A DNA stretch of 7,951 nucleotides from Desulfobacteraceae bacterium (GTDB lineage Bacteria > Desulfobacterota > DSM-4660 > Desulfatiglandales > HGW-15): positions 1-7,951 of the forward strand of contig RPPU01000191.1 in the NCBI GenBank assembly GCA_003819975.1. Reading direction: 5' to 3'. The position numbers were made by a program, and so were the translations under genes. Below are positions 1-5,547 of this stretch, piece by piece. The notes beneath the pieces were generated by a model. The model saw only the letters and a program-made list of their open reading frames with translations. It had not been told where the DNA came from and ran no database searches. Position 1 is the stretch's first letter, and every line of letters starts with the position of its first letter.

Positions 1-306
1 ACTTTGGCCGGCATGATCGGCGGCGGGCAATCCACCCCCGGTTTTTTAGGGCACTCCAAGTACAATATCACCCAGCGCAAGTTTATCAGCGGCGACGGCG
101 GGTTGCTGCGCCTGGTCTGGCTGCCCCGCGCGCTTAAGGAAGAACTCCGGGAACGTTTGCTCAAACGCGGCGCGGAATTGGGCGTGCCGGACCTGATCGA
201 CCGCATTGCCGACGAGAGCGTGGGCGTGAACGAAGCGGAGATCCTGGCTTTTTTGCGTGAACGGAAACACCCGGTTCTGGAGATGGAATCGATAATGGGG
301 GTGTGA
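1..306 (+). CDS. acsB: Acetyl-CoA synthase catalytic subunit (CO-methylating), C-terminal fragment
   Basis: This is the last 101 codons of a gene whose 5' part lies left of the window; the frame is open from base 1 (TLAGMIGGG...). AcsB condenses a methyl group from the corrinoid iron-sulfur protein with CO and CoA on the nickel-containing A-cluster to form acetyl-CoA in the cytoplasm. Recognition rests on the C-terminal signature: the TLAG and GGGQSTPGF stretch, then KFISGDGGLLRLVWLP and a helix rich in Lys, Glu and Arg (ALKEELRERL), all typical of the AcsB/CdhC C-terminal domain. The cysteines that bind the A-cluster come earlier in the family and are not visible. The last codon and stop (GTG TGA, 301-306) are made of the first unit of a repeat/hairpin, so the repeat seems to set the C-terminus. 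acsC follows 190 bases downstream on the same strand, which suggests one transcription unit. The methionines near the left edge are internal, not starts. Confidence 0.92.
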   Translation, partial: TLAGMIGGGQSTPGFLGHSKYNITQRKFISGDGGLLRLVWLPRALKEELRERLLKRGAELGVPDLIDRIADESVGVNEAEILAFLRERKHPVLEMESIMGV

Positions 307-362
307 ACGTAAAAACGTGAAAATGTTTAAAAGGAATATTTTTTCTGTCTTTACGTTCACAC
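301..362. repeat. Long imperfect hairpin overlapping the acsB stop codon
   Basis: Bases 301-316 (gtgtgaacgtaaaaac) and 347-362 are inverted copies with 15 of 16 positions complementary, separated by a 30-base A/T-rich loop that could pair further (A-run near 319-322 with the T-run near 339-344). The left arm contains the last codon and stop of acsB. In RNA this would be a stable stem right after the coding region. It could act as a 3'-end protecting or processing structure between acsB and acsC, or as a weak terminator, but no T-run follows the stem directly. The arms are built from the same 8-base word as the adjoining tandem repeat. Confidence 0.7.
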
Positions 363-426
363 GTTCTTACTTTCATACGTTCATACAGCTTTATTTTCAC
401 ACGTTCACACATTCACACGTTCACAC
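355..426. repeat. 8-bp tandem repeat (gttcacac-type), nine units
   Basis: From 355 to 426 the sequence reads as nine consecutive 8-base units with no slip in phase: gttcacac, gttcttac, tttcatac, gttcatac, agctttat, tttcacac, gttcacac, attcacac, gttcacac. Three units are identical and most others differ at one or two positions; the central unit is divergent. The reverse complement of the unit (gtgtgaac) stands at 301-308 and opens an 8-base-spaced series there too (gtaaaaac, gtgaaaat). This gap between acsB and acsC has no gene. Similar short-period extragenic repeats are common in genomes of uncultured anaerobes; function is unknown. Confidence 0.85.
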
Positions 427-475
427 GAAAGAGTTGTTGAAGAGATCAACTAAATGATGGTACATTTCATCTTTT

Positions 476-484
476 GAAAGGAAG
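476..484 (+). promoter_or_regulatory. Ribosome binding site of acsC
   Basis: The purine-rich gaaaggaag lies 12 bases before the ATG at 497. The spacing is a little long, but no other in-frame start gives the conserved N-terminus of the family, which begins right at this ATG. Confidence 0.55.
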
Positions 485-496
485 TATTATAAAGCT

Positions 497-1846
497 ATGG
501 CCTTGACCGGAATGCAAATTTTTAAGTTATTACCTAAAACCAATTGCGGCGAATGCGGGGTTCCGACCTGTTTGGCGTTTGCCATGAACCTGGCCGCGGC
601 CAAGGCCGAATTGAGTGCTTGTCCGCATGTTTCCTCGGCTGCCCGAACGGAACTGGAAGAGGCTTCGGCGCCGCCTATCCGGCCGGTGTCGATCGGATCC
701 GGTCCCCGAACATTAAAGATCGGGGGCGAGACGGTCTTGTTCCGGCATGAAAAGACTTTTAATAACCCAACCGGCCTGGCGGCCCTGGTTCCGGCGGACA
801 TAAGCCCGGGCGAACTGGAGCGGAAATTAAAGATTTGGAGTTTTTTGCAATATGAGCGGGTCGGTTTGCAGCTGCGGCCGGAATTGATCGCCTTAAAAGA
901 CGTCAGCGGCGATAAACAGGTTTTTGCTCAGGCCGCCCGCACCATTGCCGAAACGACCGAGTTCAACCTGGTGCTGATGAGCGCCGACCCGGAAGTGCTC
1001 AAAGCCGGAATTGCGGTTTGCGGCGACAAGCGACCTTTGCTCTATGCCGCGACCAAAGAAAATCTGCAGCCCATGGCCGATCTGGCCAAGGCGCGGAATG
1101 TGCCACTGGCGGTCAAGGCCCGGGATCCGGAAGAATTGATGGAACGGGTCAAGTCGTTGACGGACATGGGTTTGAAAGATTTGGTGCTGGATTCCGGGGC
1201 GCGGGAATTAAAAAAGCTTTTTGAAGACCAAGTGCTGATCCGGCGGGCGCCGCTCAAAGCCGGAATCAAGGCATTGGGTTTTCCGACTATTTGCTTTCCC
1301 TGTGAAATGGCGGACAACTTGGATTTGGAGACGATGATGGCGGCCTTGCTGATCGCCAAATACGCCGGGATCGTGGTGCTTTCCGATTTCAGGGGTGAGA
1401 GCCTTTTTCCTTTGCTCCTGGAGCGCTTGAATATCTTTACCGATCCCCAGCGGCCCATGACGGTTACTCAGGGTATTTATGAAATTAACGGGCCGAATGA
1501 ACAGTCGCCGATTTTAATTACCACCAATTTTTCATTGACTTATTTTATTGTGAGCAGCGAGATCGAAAACAGCCGGGTGCCTTGCTGGCTCCTGATTATG
1601 AACACCGAAGGGCTTTCGGTGCTGACGGCTTGGGCGGCCGGGAAATTTTCCGGCGACTTGGTGGGAAATTTCGTCAAGCAGTCCGGGATCGCGGAAAAAG
1701 CGACCCACAAGCGGATTATCCTTCCGGGGTATGTGGCTTCGATCAGCGGAGAGGTGGAAGAAGTTCTGCCGGGCTGGCAAGTGACGGTGGGGCCCCGCGA
1801 AGCGGCGTTGATTCCAAAGTTTTTGAAGGAATACGGTAAAAATTGA
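497..1846 (+). CDS. acsC: Corrinoid iron-sulfur protein, large (gamma) subunit
   Basis: The 449-residue product is full length for AcsC/CdhE. It carries the [4Fe-4S] cluster and, with the small subunit AcsD, the cobamide that ferries methyl from methyl-tetrahydrofolate (via AcsE) to acetyl-CoA synthase. The N-terminus shows the cluster motif with four cysteines at C17, C20, C25 and C42 (NCGECGVPTC, then ACPHV), the spacing known for this subunit; the cluster keeps the cobalt in its active Co(I) state. The middle (about 100-330) fits the family's TIM-barrel and the last about 120 residues fit the C-terminal cobamide-binding part. The ATG at 497 is chosen because the motif MALTGMQIFKLLPKTNCGEC starts there as in relatives. 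It sits between acsB and acsE. The gene for its partner AcsD is not found next to it in this window. A palindromic element lies in the 101-base gap before acsE. Confidence 0.95.
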   Translation: MALTGMQIFKLLPKTNCGECGVPTCLAFAMNLAAAKAELSACPHVSSAARTELEEASAPPIRPVSIGSGPRTLKIGGETVLFRHEKTFNNPTGLAALVPADISPGELERKLKIWSFLQYERVGLQLRPELIALKDVSGDKQVFAQAARTIAETTEFNLVLMSADPEVLKAGIAVCGDKRPLLYAATKENLQPMADLAKARNVPLAVKARDPEELMERVKSLTDMGLKDLVLDSGARELKKLFEDQVLIRRAPLKAGIKALGFPTICFPCEMADNLDLETMMAALLIAKYAGIVVLSDFRGESLFPLLLERLNIFTDPQRPMTVTQGIYEINGPNEQSPILITTNFSLTYFIVSSEIENSRVPCWLLIMNTEGLSVLTAWAAGKFSGDLVGNFVKQSGIAEKATHKRIILPGYVASISGEVEEVLPGWQVTVGPREAALIPKFLKEYGKN

Positions 1847-1861
1847 TTCTAAAAAAAATGA

Positions 1862-1932
1862 ACCACGAAGACGCCAAAACACAAAGATAAGAAATGAGAT
1901 ATTTTTTCTTCGGGTCTTGGAGTCTTGGTGGT
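1862..1932. repeat. Imperfect palindromic extragenic element (accacgaagac-type)
   Basis: Arms 1862-1886 and 1908-1932 are inverted copies with about 20 of 25 positions complementary, around a 21-base A/T-rich loop. The outer ends read accacgaagac and gtcttggtggt. This word family (cacgaagac / gtcttcgtgg) is a familiar dispersed extragenic palindrome in many environmental bacterial genomes. It ends one base before the acsE ribosome binding site, so a folded stem would sit directly beside the ribosome landing site. The reading frame of acsE is open through part of the element from an ATG at 1894, but that stretch is repeat sequence, not family-conserved protein. Confidence 0.7.
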
Positions 1933-1933
1933 G

Positions 1934-1940
1934 AAAAGGG
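1934..1940 (+). promoter_or_regulatory. Ribosome binding site that sets the acsE start
   Basis: The sequence aaaaggg, with 7 bases to the ATG at 1948, is well placed. It favours this start over the in-frame ATG at 1894, which would add 18 residues encoded by the palindromic element and has no good site before it. Confidence 0.7.
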
Positions 1941-1947
1941 AATATAC

Positions 1948-2832
1948 ATGTTACTGATCGGCGAAAACCTGAATGTGATGAGCAAGGTCTTTAATAAAGC
2001 TTTTCAAGACCGCGATCCCGGCCCTATTGCCGAAGAGGCCCGCAAGCAGAAAGCCCAAGGCATGGAATGGATCGACATCAATCTGGGTCCCGGCCGCAAG
2101 GGCGGACCGGAATTGATGGAATTTGTGGTCAAGACGGTCCAGGAAGCGATTGGCCCCTATCCGCCGCTTTGTTTGGACACGTCCAATATCGAGGCCATGG
2201 AAGCCGGGTTGGCCGCACATCAGGGCCGGGCGATCATGAATTCCATTATGTGCCGGCCCGAACGATATGAAAAGATGATTCCTTTAGCTGTGAAATACAA
2301 AGCCGCCATGATCGCTTTGATGTGGGGGCCGGAGGGCTTACCCAGGGATGAAAACGAGCGCGGCGCCCTGGCAGCCGAATTGGTTTATGCGGCCAACGCT
2401 GCCGGTATTGCCAACGAAGATATTTACGTGGACGGCGTGGTCACGCCGATCAATATCCAGCAGCCCCAGTTGTTGAGCTTGTTGGCTTTTCAGGAAATGC
2501 TTCAAGAGATGTTTCCCGGCATTCGATCGACTTGCGGCCTTTCCAATGTCTCCAATGGCCGGCCCGAGCATTTGCGGCCGATCATCAACCGGACTTTTAT
2601 GGTGATGCTGGAACGGAAGGGCCTTTATTCCAGCATCGTGAATGCCTATGATGAACAACTGATCGCCCTTGCCCGGAGCCAAAGGCCGGACATTGCGCAG
2701 GTGATTCATAAAGTGATGGATGGGGAAGAGTTGGAATGGGCGACTCTTTCCAAGGAGCTGCGGGATTATGGCAAGACGGCCAAGGTGATTTTGGGGCATT
2801 CGTTATATTCCGATTCCTGGCTGGAAATGTAG
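1948..2832 (+). CDS. acsE: Methyltetrahydrofolate:corrinoid/iron-sulfur protein methyltransferase
   Basis: The 294-residue product moves the N5-methyl group of methyl-tetrahydrofolate to the Co(I) cobamide of the AcsC/AcsD protein, linking the folate branch of the Wood-Ljungdahl pathway to acetyl-CoA synthesis. It is a pterin-binding TIM-barrel protein: the N-terminus MLLIGENLN is the first strand, followed by DINLGP (D43, N45), CLDTSN (D77), IMNS (N98), YVDGVV (D162) and GLSNVSNG (N200). These match the pterin-binding and catalytic positions known in the Moorella enzyme (Asp75, Asn96, Asp160, Asn199). The C-terminus LYSDSW matches the family's final strand. The protein is about 30 residues longer than the 262-residue Moorella enzyme, mostly through an insertion around residues 245-280. 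The start at 1948 is supported by the ribosome binding site and by the family N-terminus. It follows acsC on the same strand and is very likely cotranscribed. Confidence 0.94.
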   Translation: MLLIGENLNVMSKVFNKAFQDRDPGPIAEEARKQKAQGMEWIDINLGPGRKGGPELMEFVVKTVQEAIGPYPPLCLDTSNIEAMEAGLAAHQGRAIMNSIMCRPERYEKMIPLAVKYKAAMIALMWGPEGLPRDENERGALAAELVYAANAAGIANEDIYVDGVVTPINIQQPQLLSLLAFQEMLQEMFPGIRSTCGLSNVSNGRPEHLRPIINRTFMVMLERKGLYSSIVNAYDEQLIALARSQRPDIAQVIHKVMDGEELEWATLSKELRDYGKTAKVILGHSLYSDSWLEM

Positions 2833-2866
2833 GAAGAGAAGGGTTCAAGGGGTCAAGGAAAAGCAT

Positions 2867-2939
2867 GAAGGCGGAAGGATGAATGGTGGGAAAAAGAGAA
2901 TATCGAATATCGAACTCCGAATATCGAATGATGAAGGCG
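2867..2939. repeat. 7-bp-period GAA-type repeat (gaatatc)
   Basis: The gap between acsE and the Mrp-like gene (2833-3070) has no convincing gene. It holds heptad units that begin with gaa: gaaggcg, gaaggat, gaatggt at 2867-2887, then after a 10-base break gaatatc, gaatatc, gaactcc, gaatatc, gaatgat, gaaggcg at 2898-2939. Three units are identical and two more differ slightly. The unit sequence and period differ from the repeats in the two gaps upstream. The rest of the gap is A-rich and shows no clear terminator or strong promoter. Confidence 0.75.
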
Positions 2940-3052
2940 AAAAATAACTGAATCACATTAACGACTCAAAAATGTAAGAATTTTAAATCAGGGCTTGACC
3001 GGTGTGACGTGAGCAATTCTTTAAGAAGCGACTGGTTGATGTGGTTCCAGGT

Positions 3053-3063
3053 AAAGGGGAAGG
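3053..3063 (+). promoter_or_regulatory. Ribosome binding site that sets the start of the Mrp-like gene
   Basis: The purine run aaaggggaagg lies 7 bases before the ATG at 3071. It falls inside the coding region if the upstream GTG at 3041 were used, so the ATG at 3071 is preferred. Confidence 0.7.
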
Positions 3064-3070
3064 GTATGTT

Positions 3071-3916
3071 ATGACGATTGAAATCAAGGAAAAACCGGAG
3101 CCGAACAGTCCGGCGGCGCTACTGAATGAAAGAATTCAAAACCGGTTGGCCGGGATTAAAAGAAAGCTTTTGGTCATGAGCGGCAAAGGCGGAGTGGGCA
3201 AGAGCACGGTCGCCGCGTATTTGGCTTTGCTTTTGGCGGATCGGGGTTACAAAGTCGGGTTGATGGATATCGATTTGCACGGACCCAGCATTCCGCGATT
3301 GCTCGGCATTCAGGGCGGACTGGTGGTTAAAAGCGCGACTCAGGTGGAGCCTTATGTTTTGCCTAATCAGGTAAAAGTGGTTTCCATGGAAATGATGTTG
3401 GGCGAAAATAAAGATACGGCCGTGATCTGGCGCGGGCCGCTCAAGATCAGCGCCATTAAACAGTTTATTGCCGATATTGAATGGGGCGCGCTTGATTTTT
3501 TGGTCCTGGACAGCCCGCCCGGTACCGGCGATGAACCCTTGACCATCGCCCAGACCATTAAAGACGCGGAAGCAGTGATCGTGACCACTCCGCAGGAAGT
3601 TTCGCTGGCGGATGTGCGTAAATCCATCCAGTTTTGCCGGCAGGTTAAAATGAGCATTTTAGGAGTGATTGAAAATATGAGCGCTTTCGGCTGCCCCCAT
3701 TGCCGTGAAAAAATCGCTCTTTTCGGCCAAGGCGGAGGAGCCGACATGGCCCGCCAGATGGGAGTCCCTTTTTTGGGTGAAATCCCTTTGGACCCGGATA
3801 TGGTCCGGTTCGGCGACCGGGGTCAATTATCGGTGTTAATTCAAAACAAAGGCAAAGAGCTTAATTCAGCTTATCGGCAAATTTTGAGCAAAATAGAGCA
3901 AAATTTTTACGTTTAA
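3071..3916 (+). CDS. Mrp/NBP35-family P-loop ATPase, probable iron-sulfur or metal-cluster carrier
   Basis: The 281-residue cytoplasmic protein belongs to the SIMIBI P-loop group (Mrp/ApbC/NBP35). It has the deviant Walker A motif SGKGGVGKST (residues 37-46, with the signature lysine K39 and P-loop K44), the switch motif DIDLHGPS (from D66), the Walker B-like LVLDSPPGTGDEPL (about 144-157), and ENMSAFGCPHC with C208 and C211, the CxxC pair that binds a bridging [4Fe-4S] cluster in dimers of this family. There is no N-terminal DUF59 domain and no N-terminal cysteine cluster, so it is the short form. Known relatives carry and transfer iron-sulfur clusters to target enzymes. Its place just after acsE suggests, but does not prove, a role in maturing the metal clusters of acetyl-CoA synthase or its corrinoid partner. 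It is not the nickel inserter CooC/AcsF, because the CPHC motif and the SPPGTGD stretch are Mrp hallmarks. It is separated from acsE by 238 bases containing a repeat, so it may have its own promoter. Confidence 0.9.
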   Translation: MTIEIKEKPEPNSPAALLNERIQNRLAGIKRKLLVMSGKGGVGKSTVAAYLALLLADRGYKVGLMDIDLHGPSIPRLLGIQGGLVVKSATQVEPYVLPNQVKVVSMEMMLGENKDTAVIWRGPLKISAIKQFIADIEWGALDFLVLDSPPGTGDEPLTIAQTIKDAEAVIVTTPQEVSLADVRKSIQFCRQVKMSILGVIENMSAFGCPHCREKIALFGQGGGADMARQMGVPFLGEIPLDPDMVRFGDRGQLSVLIQNKGKELNSAYRQILSKIEQNFYV

Positions 3917-3975
3917 ATCGTCGAAATTGGCCTAAATTATTTTCGACCGAGCGACTTTAAGAAGATTTTAAGTTG

Positions 3976-4131
3976 ATGATATCTGAAGAGTTTTCCGATA
4001 ACTTCTTTAGTGATCAGGGCTTTACAGCCTATGGTTTTATCTGTTATGCTAATGCCTTAAAATCAGTAAACAATTTAAGCCCCTTAACGCCTGCACTCAG
4101 GGAGCTATATATGCCGGAAGGTCAAAAATGA
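3976..4131 (+). CDS. Possible small protein of 51 residues, unknown function
   Basis: An open frame runs from ATG 3976 to TGA 4129-4131 (MISEEFSDNFFSDQGF... ending ELYMPEGQK); a TTG at 3973 is an alternative start and the frame is closed upstream by TAA at 3958. I do not recognise the protein. It has an acidic, Phe-rich N-terminus, a single cysteine and no clear membrane segment or signal. In favour of a real gene: a strong intrinsic terminator begins two bases after the stop, as expected at the end of a transcription unit. Against: the ribosome binding site is weak (aagaag well upstream), the region is more A/T-rich than its neighbours, and the length is within chance for open frames. Its last codons also form a second possible unit: an internal ATG at 4111 (MPEGQK) is preceded by agggag at 4099-4104 with a 6-base spacer, so a six-residue leader peptide is a competing reading. 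Confidence 0.4.
   Translation: MISEEFSDNFFSDQGFTAYGFICYANALKSVNNLSPLTPALRELYMPEGQK
4021..4050 (+). promoter_or_regulatory. Candidate sigma-70-type promoter upstream of the sensor kinase
   Basis: A -35-like tttaca (4021-4026) and a -10-like tatgct (4045-4050) are 18 bases apart, and the -10 is preceded by tg one base upstream, an extended -10 form. Transcription would start near 4057 and give a leader of about 140 bases that meets the terminator at 4133-4173 before the kinase start. The site lies inside the possible small ORF, so only one of the two may be real. This is pattern matching only. Confidence 0.3.
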
Positions 4132-4132
4132 G

Positions 4133-4173
4133 CCCTTGTAAGGTTAGCCGATATTCCTTATAAGGGTTTTTTT
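4133..4173 (+). terminator. Intrinsic (Rho-independent) terminator
   Basis: An 11-base stem forms from 4133-4143 (cccttgtaagg) and 4156-4166 (ccttataaggg), fully paired with one G-U wobble, with a 12-base loop and seven T directly after (4167-4173). This is a textbook intrinsic terminator for the + strand. It closes the unit containing the small ORF and possibly the Mrp-like gene. It is only about 12 bases before the ribosome binding site of the sensor kinase, leaving no room for a normal promoter between, so the kinase may depend on readthrough or on regulated antitermination. Confidence 0.85.
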
Positions 4174-4184
4174 CTGTTGAAAGA

Positions 4185-4189
4185 TGAGG
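4185..4189 (+). promoter_or_regulatory. Ribosome binding site that sets the sensor start
   Basis: The sequence gagga is at 8 bases from the ATG at 4198. An in-frame TTG at 4177 would place this site inside the coding region, so the ATG is preferred. Confidence 0.55.
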
Positions 4190-4197
4190 ATCCCCGC

Positions 4198-5526
4198 ATG
4201 ACCGGGAAACCAACCCCGCCGAAACAGGACACGGATGTTGAGGCGCACACGCTCCGAAATCAAAAAAATCAGGAGGCCCAGAATTGGGACCAGCAGTTGT
4301 TTATGGCCGGGCCCATGGTGGTCTTTACCTGGAGCGGTAATGGGGAGGGGGTGGTGGAGTATGTCTCGGCTAATGTGGAAAGCGAATTCGGTTATCAACC
4401 GATAGATTTTTTGAGCGGCAAGATTTTGTATCCCGACCTCTTCCATCCGGAAGATCGCACTCGCTTGGTGGCCGAAACCCGCGTTTTACATGAATCCACC
4501 TTGGCAAATTATGCCCAAGAATATCGTCTTTTATGCGCAAACGGTCGCTATAAATGGGTGCAGGATTTTACGGTAGTTGAAAGAGATTCGGACGACAAGC
4601 CGTTGCACTATCGCGGATACATCATCGATATTACGGTCCGCAAGGAGGCCGAGGAAGCCCTGAACCGTGAAAAGCGGCTCTTGATCAGCGGACCCACCAT
4701 GGTGTTTACCTGGTATCGGGGAAACGATCTCGGGGTGAAATATGTTTCCGCCAATGTCGAACAAGAACTGGGTTATCAGCCGGACCTGTTTTTTAACGGA
4801 ACCCTGAGGTACCGTTCTTTAATTCATCCGGAAGACATTGACCGTATTTACAGCGAAAGCGACGCGTTTTTGAAACAGGACTTGAATCATTATGAACAGG
4901 AATACCGCCTTTTATGCGCGAACGGGCAATATAAATGGGTGTATGATTTTACAGTCGTTGAAAAGGACGCACAAGGGGAAATCTTTTACTATCATGGTTA
5001 TGTCAGCGATATCACGAAACGCAAGCAGGCTGAGCAAGCCTTGAACCGCGAAAAACATTTGTTCATGAGCGGACCCATGGTGGTTCTGACCTGGAAACCG
5101 TATGCGCATCCTTTAGTGATCTATATTTCCGCTAATGTAAAAAACGAATTCGGGTATGAGGCCGAAGAGCTTCTCAATGAAACCATTTATTACAATTCTT
5201 TGATTCATCCCGAAGATCAGGATCGAATCTGGGCGGAGGTCCGTGAACATCGGCAATGTAAGCGCTCCAGTTATGCCCAGGAATACCGGCTTTTATGCGC
5301 GAACGGACAATATAAATGGGTTTACGACTATACCGTGATTGAGCGGAATGCGGAGGGAGAGCCGCAGTATCATCATGGATATCTTTTTGACATCACCGCC
5401 CGCAAGCTTACCGATCAGGCGTTGCGAAACAACACGGAGCGATTGGAAAGGATCAACGCCTGTTTATTGACGTTGGGTTCCGATCACAATAAAAATATCA
5501 ATGATTTAACGGCGCTTTGCGGCTAA
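4198..5526 (+). CDS. N-terminal triple-PAS sensor part of a hybrid histidine kinase, ended by an in-frame stop
   Basis: The 442-residue product is a short hydrophilic N-terminus (1-33) followed by three tandem PAS domains of the PAS_3 fold type at about 34-160, 161-287 and 288-414. Each repeats the same landmarks: GPxxVxTW, YxSANVxxEfGY, HPED, then EYRLLCANGxYKWV and a final GYxxDIT followed by a linker helix. No signal peptide or membrane segment is seen, so it is cytoplasmic and would sense a small ligand or redox/light cofactor, which cannot be named. The product ends with LTLGSDHNKNINDLTALCG, which is the beginning of a GAF domain, not a natural C-terminus. The same frame goes on after the TAA at 5524-5526 with the rest of that GAF domain and the kinase. 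As it stands this part has no output domain. It is therefore best read as the 5' half of a broken or recoded gene rather than an independent protein. Confidence 0.8.
   Translation: MTGKPTPPKQDTDVEAHTLRNQKNQEAQNWDQQLFMAGPMVVFTWSGNGEGVVEYVSANVESEFGYQPIDFLSGKILYPDLFHPEDRTRLVAETRVLHESTLANYAQEYRLLCANGRYKWVQDFTVVERDSDDKPLHYRGYIIDITVRKEAEEALNREKRLLISGPTMVFTWYRGNDLGVKYVSANVEQELGYQPDLFFNGTLRYRSLIHPEDIDRIYSESDAFLKQDLNHYEQEYRLLCANGQYKWVYDFTVVEKDAQGEIFYYHGYVSDITKRKQAEQALNREKHLFMSGPMVVLTWKPYAHPLVIYISANVKNEFGYEAEELLNETIYYNSLIHPEDQDRIWAEVREHRQCKRSSYAQEYRLLCANGQYKWVYDYTVIERNAEGEPQYHHGYLFDITARKLTDQALRNNTERLERINACLLTLGSDHNKNINDLTALCG
4297..5439 (+). repeat. Three 381-bp in-frame direct repeats encoding PAS domains
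   Basis: Repeats run 4297-4677, 4678-5058 and 5059-5439, each exactly 127 codons with no length change between equivalent landmarks (for example the block starting cttttatgcgc at 4528, 4909 and 5290). Identity is highest over that block, where copies 2 and 3 differ at only two of 33 bases. This indicates internal duplication of one PAS unit. Confidence 0.85.
5524..5526 (+). other. In-frame TAA interrupting the hybrid sensor kinase
   Basis: The codon stands in the GAF domain between LTALCG and LLGADSALYNRL. Upstream and downstream frames are the same (4198, 5524 and 5548 are all in register), so removing this one stop gives a continuous frame of 1077 residues plus the stop position, 4198-7431. 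In relatives as I remember them the position is Glu (LCGELLGA), which is one G-to-T change from TAA. TAA also ends the Mrp-like gene, so a reassigned code is unlikely. Confidence 0.8.
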
Positions 5527-5547
5527 TTACTGGGCGCGGACTCCGCT

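Noticed and set aside
355..426. CRISPR array
   Set aside because: The units are 8 bp, contiguous and without spacers; this is a simple tandem repeat.
1894..1947. In-frame upstream start for acsE adding 18 residues
   Set aside because: These codons come from the palindromic repeat, have no family match and no good ribosome site; the ATG at 1948 has both.
2597..2956. Minus-strand open frame with IRYSEFDIRYS
   Set aside because: It is the translated 7-bp repeat plus an antisense shadow of acsE, a familiar false protein.
2995..3025. Promoter for the Mrp-like gene from ttgacc at 2995-3000
   Set aside because: No acceptable -10 hexamer at 16-18 bases; the best candidates (ttcttt, tttaag) are too poor or wrongly spaced.
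3041..3070. GTG start for the Mrp-like gene
   Set aside because: The strong ribosome site at 3053-3063 would then be inside the gene; the ATG at 3071 fits better.
3920..3947. Terminator after the Mrp-like gene
   Set aside because: A 7-bp stem gtcgaaa / tttcgac exists but no T-run follows; the convincing terminator is at 4133-4173.
4057..4173. Known riboswitch class in the kinase leader
   Set aside because: I compared by eye with the core motifs of c-di-GMP, preQ1, SAM, cobalamin, THF and fluoride classes and saw no match.
5524..5526. Alternative genetic code with TAA as sense
   Set aside because: TAA is the natural stop of the Mrp-like gene, and TGA and TAG also end genes here, so all three stops act normally.
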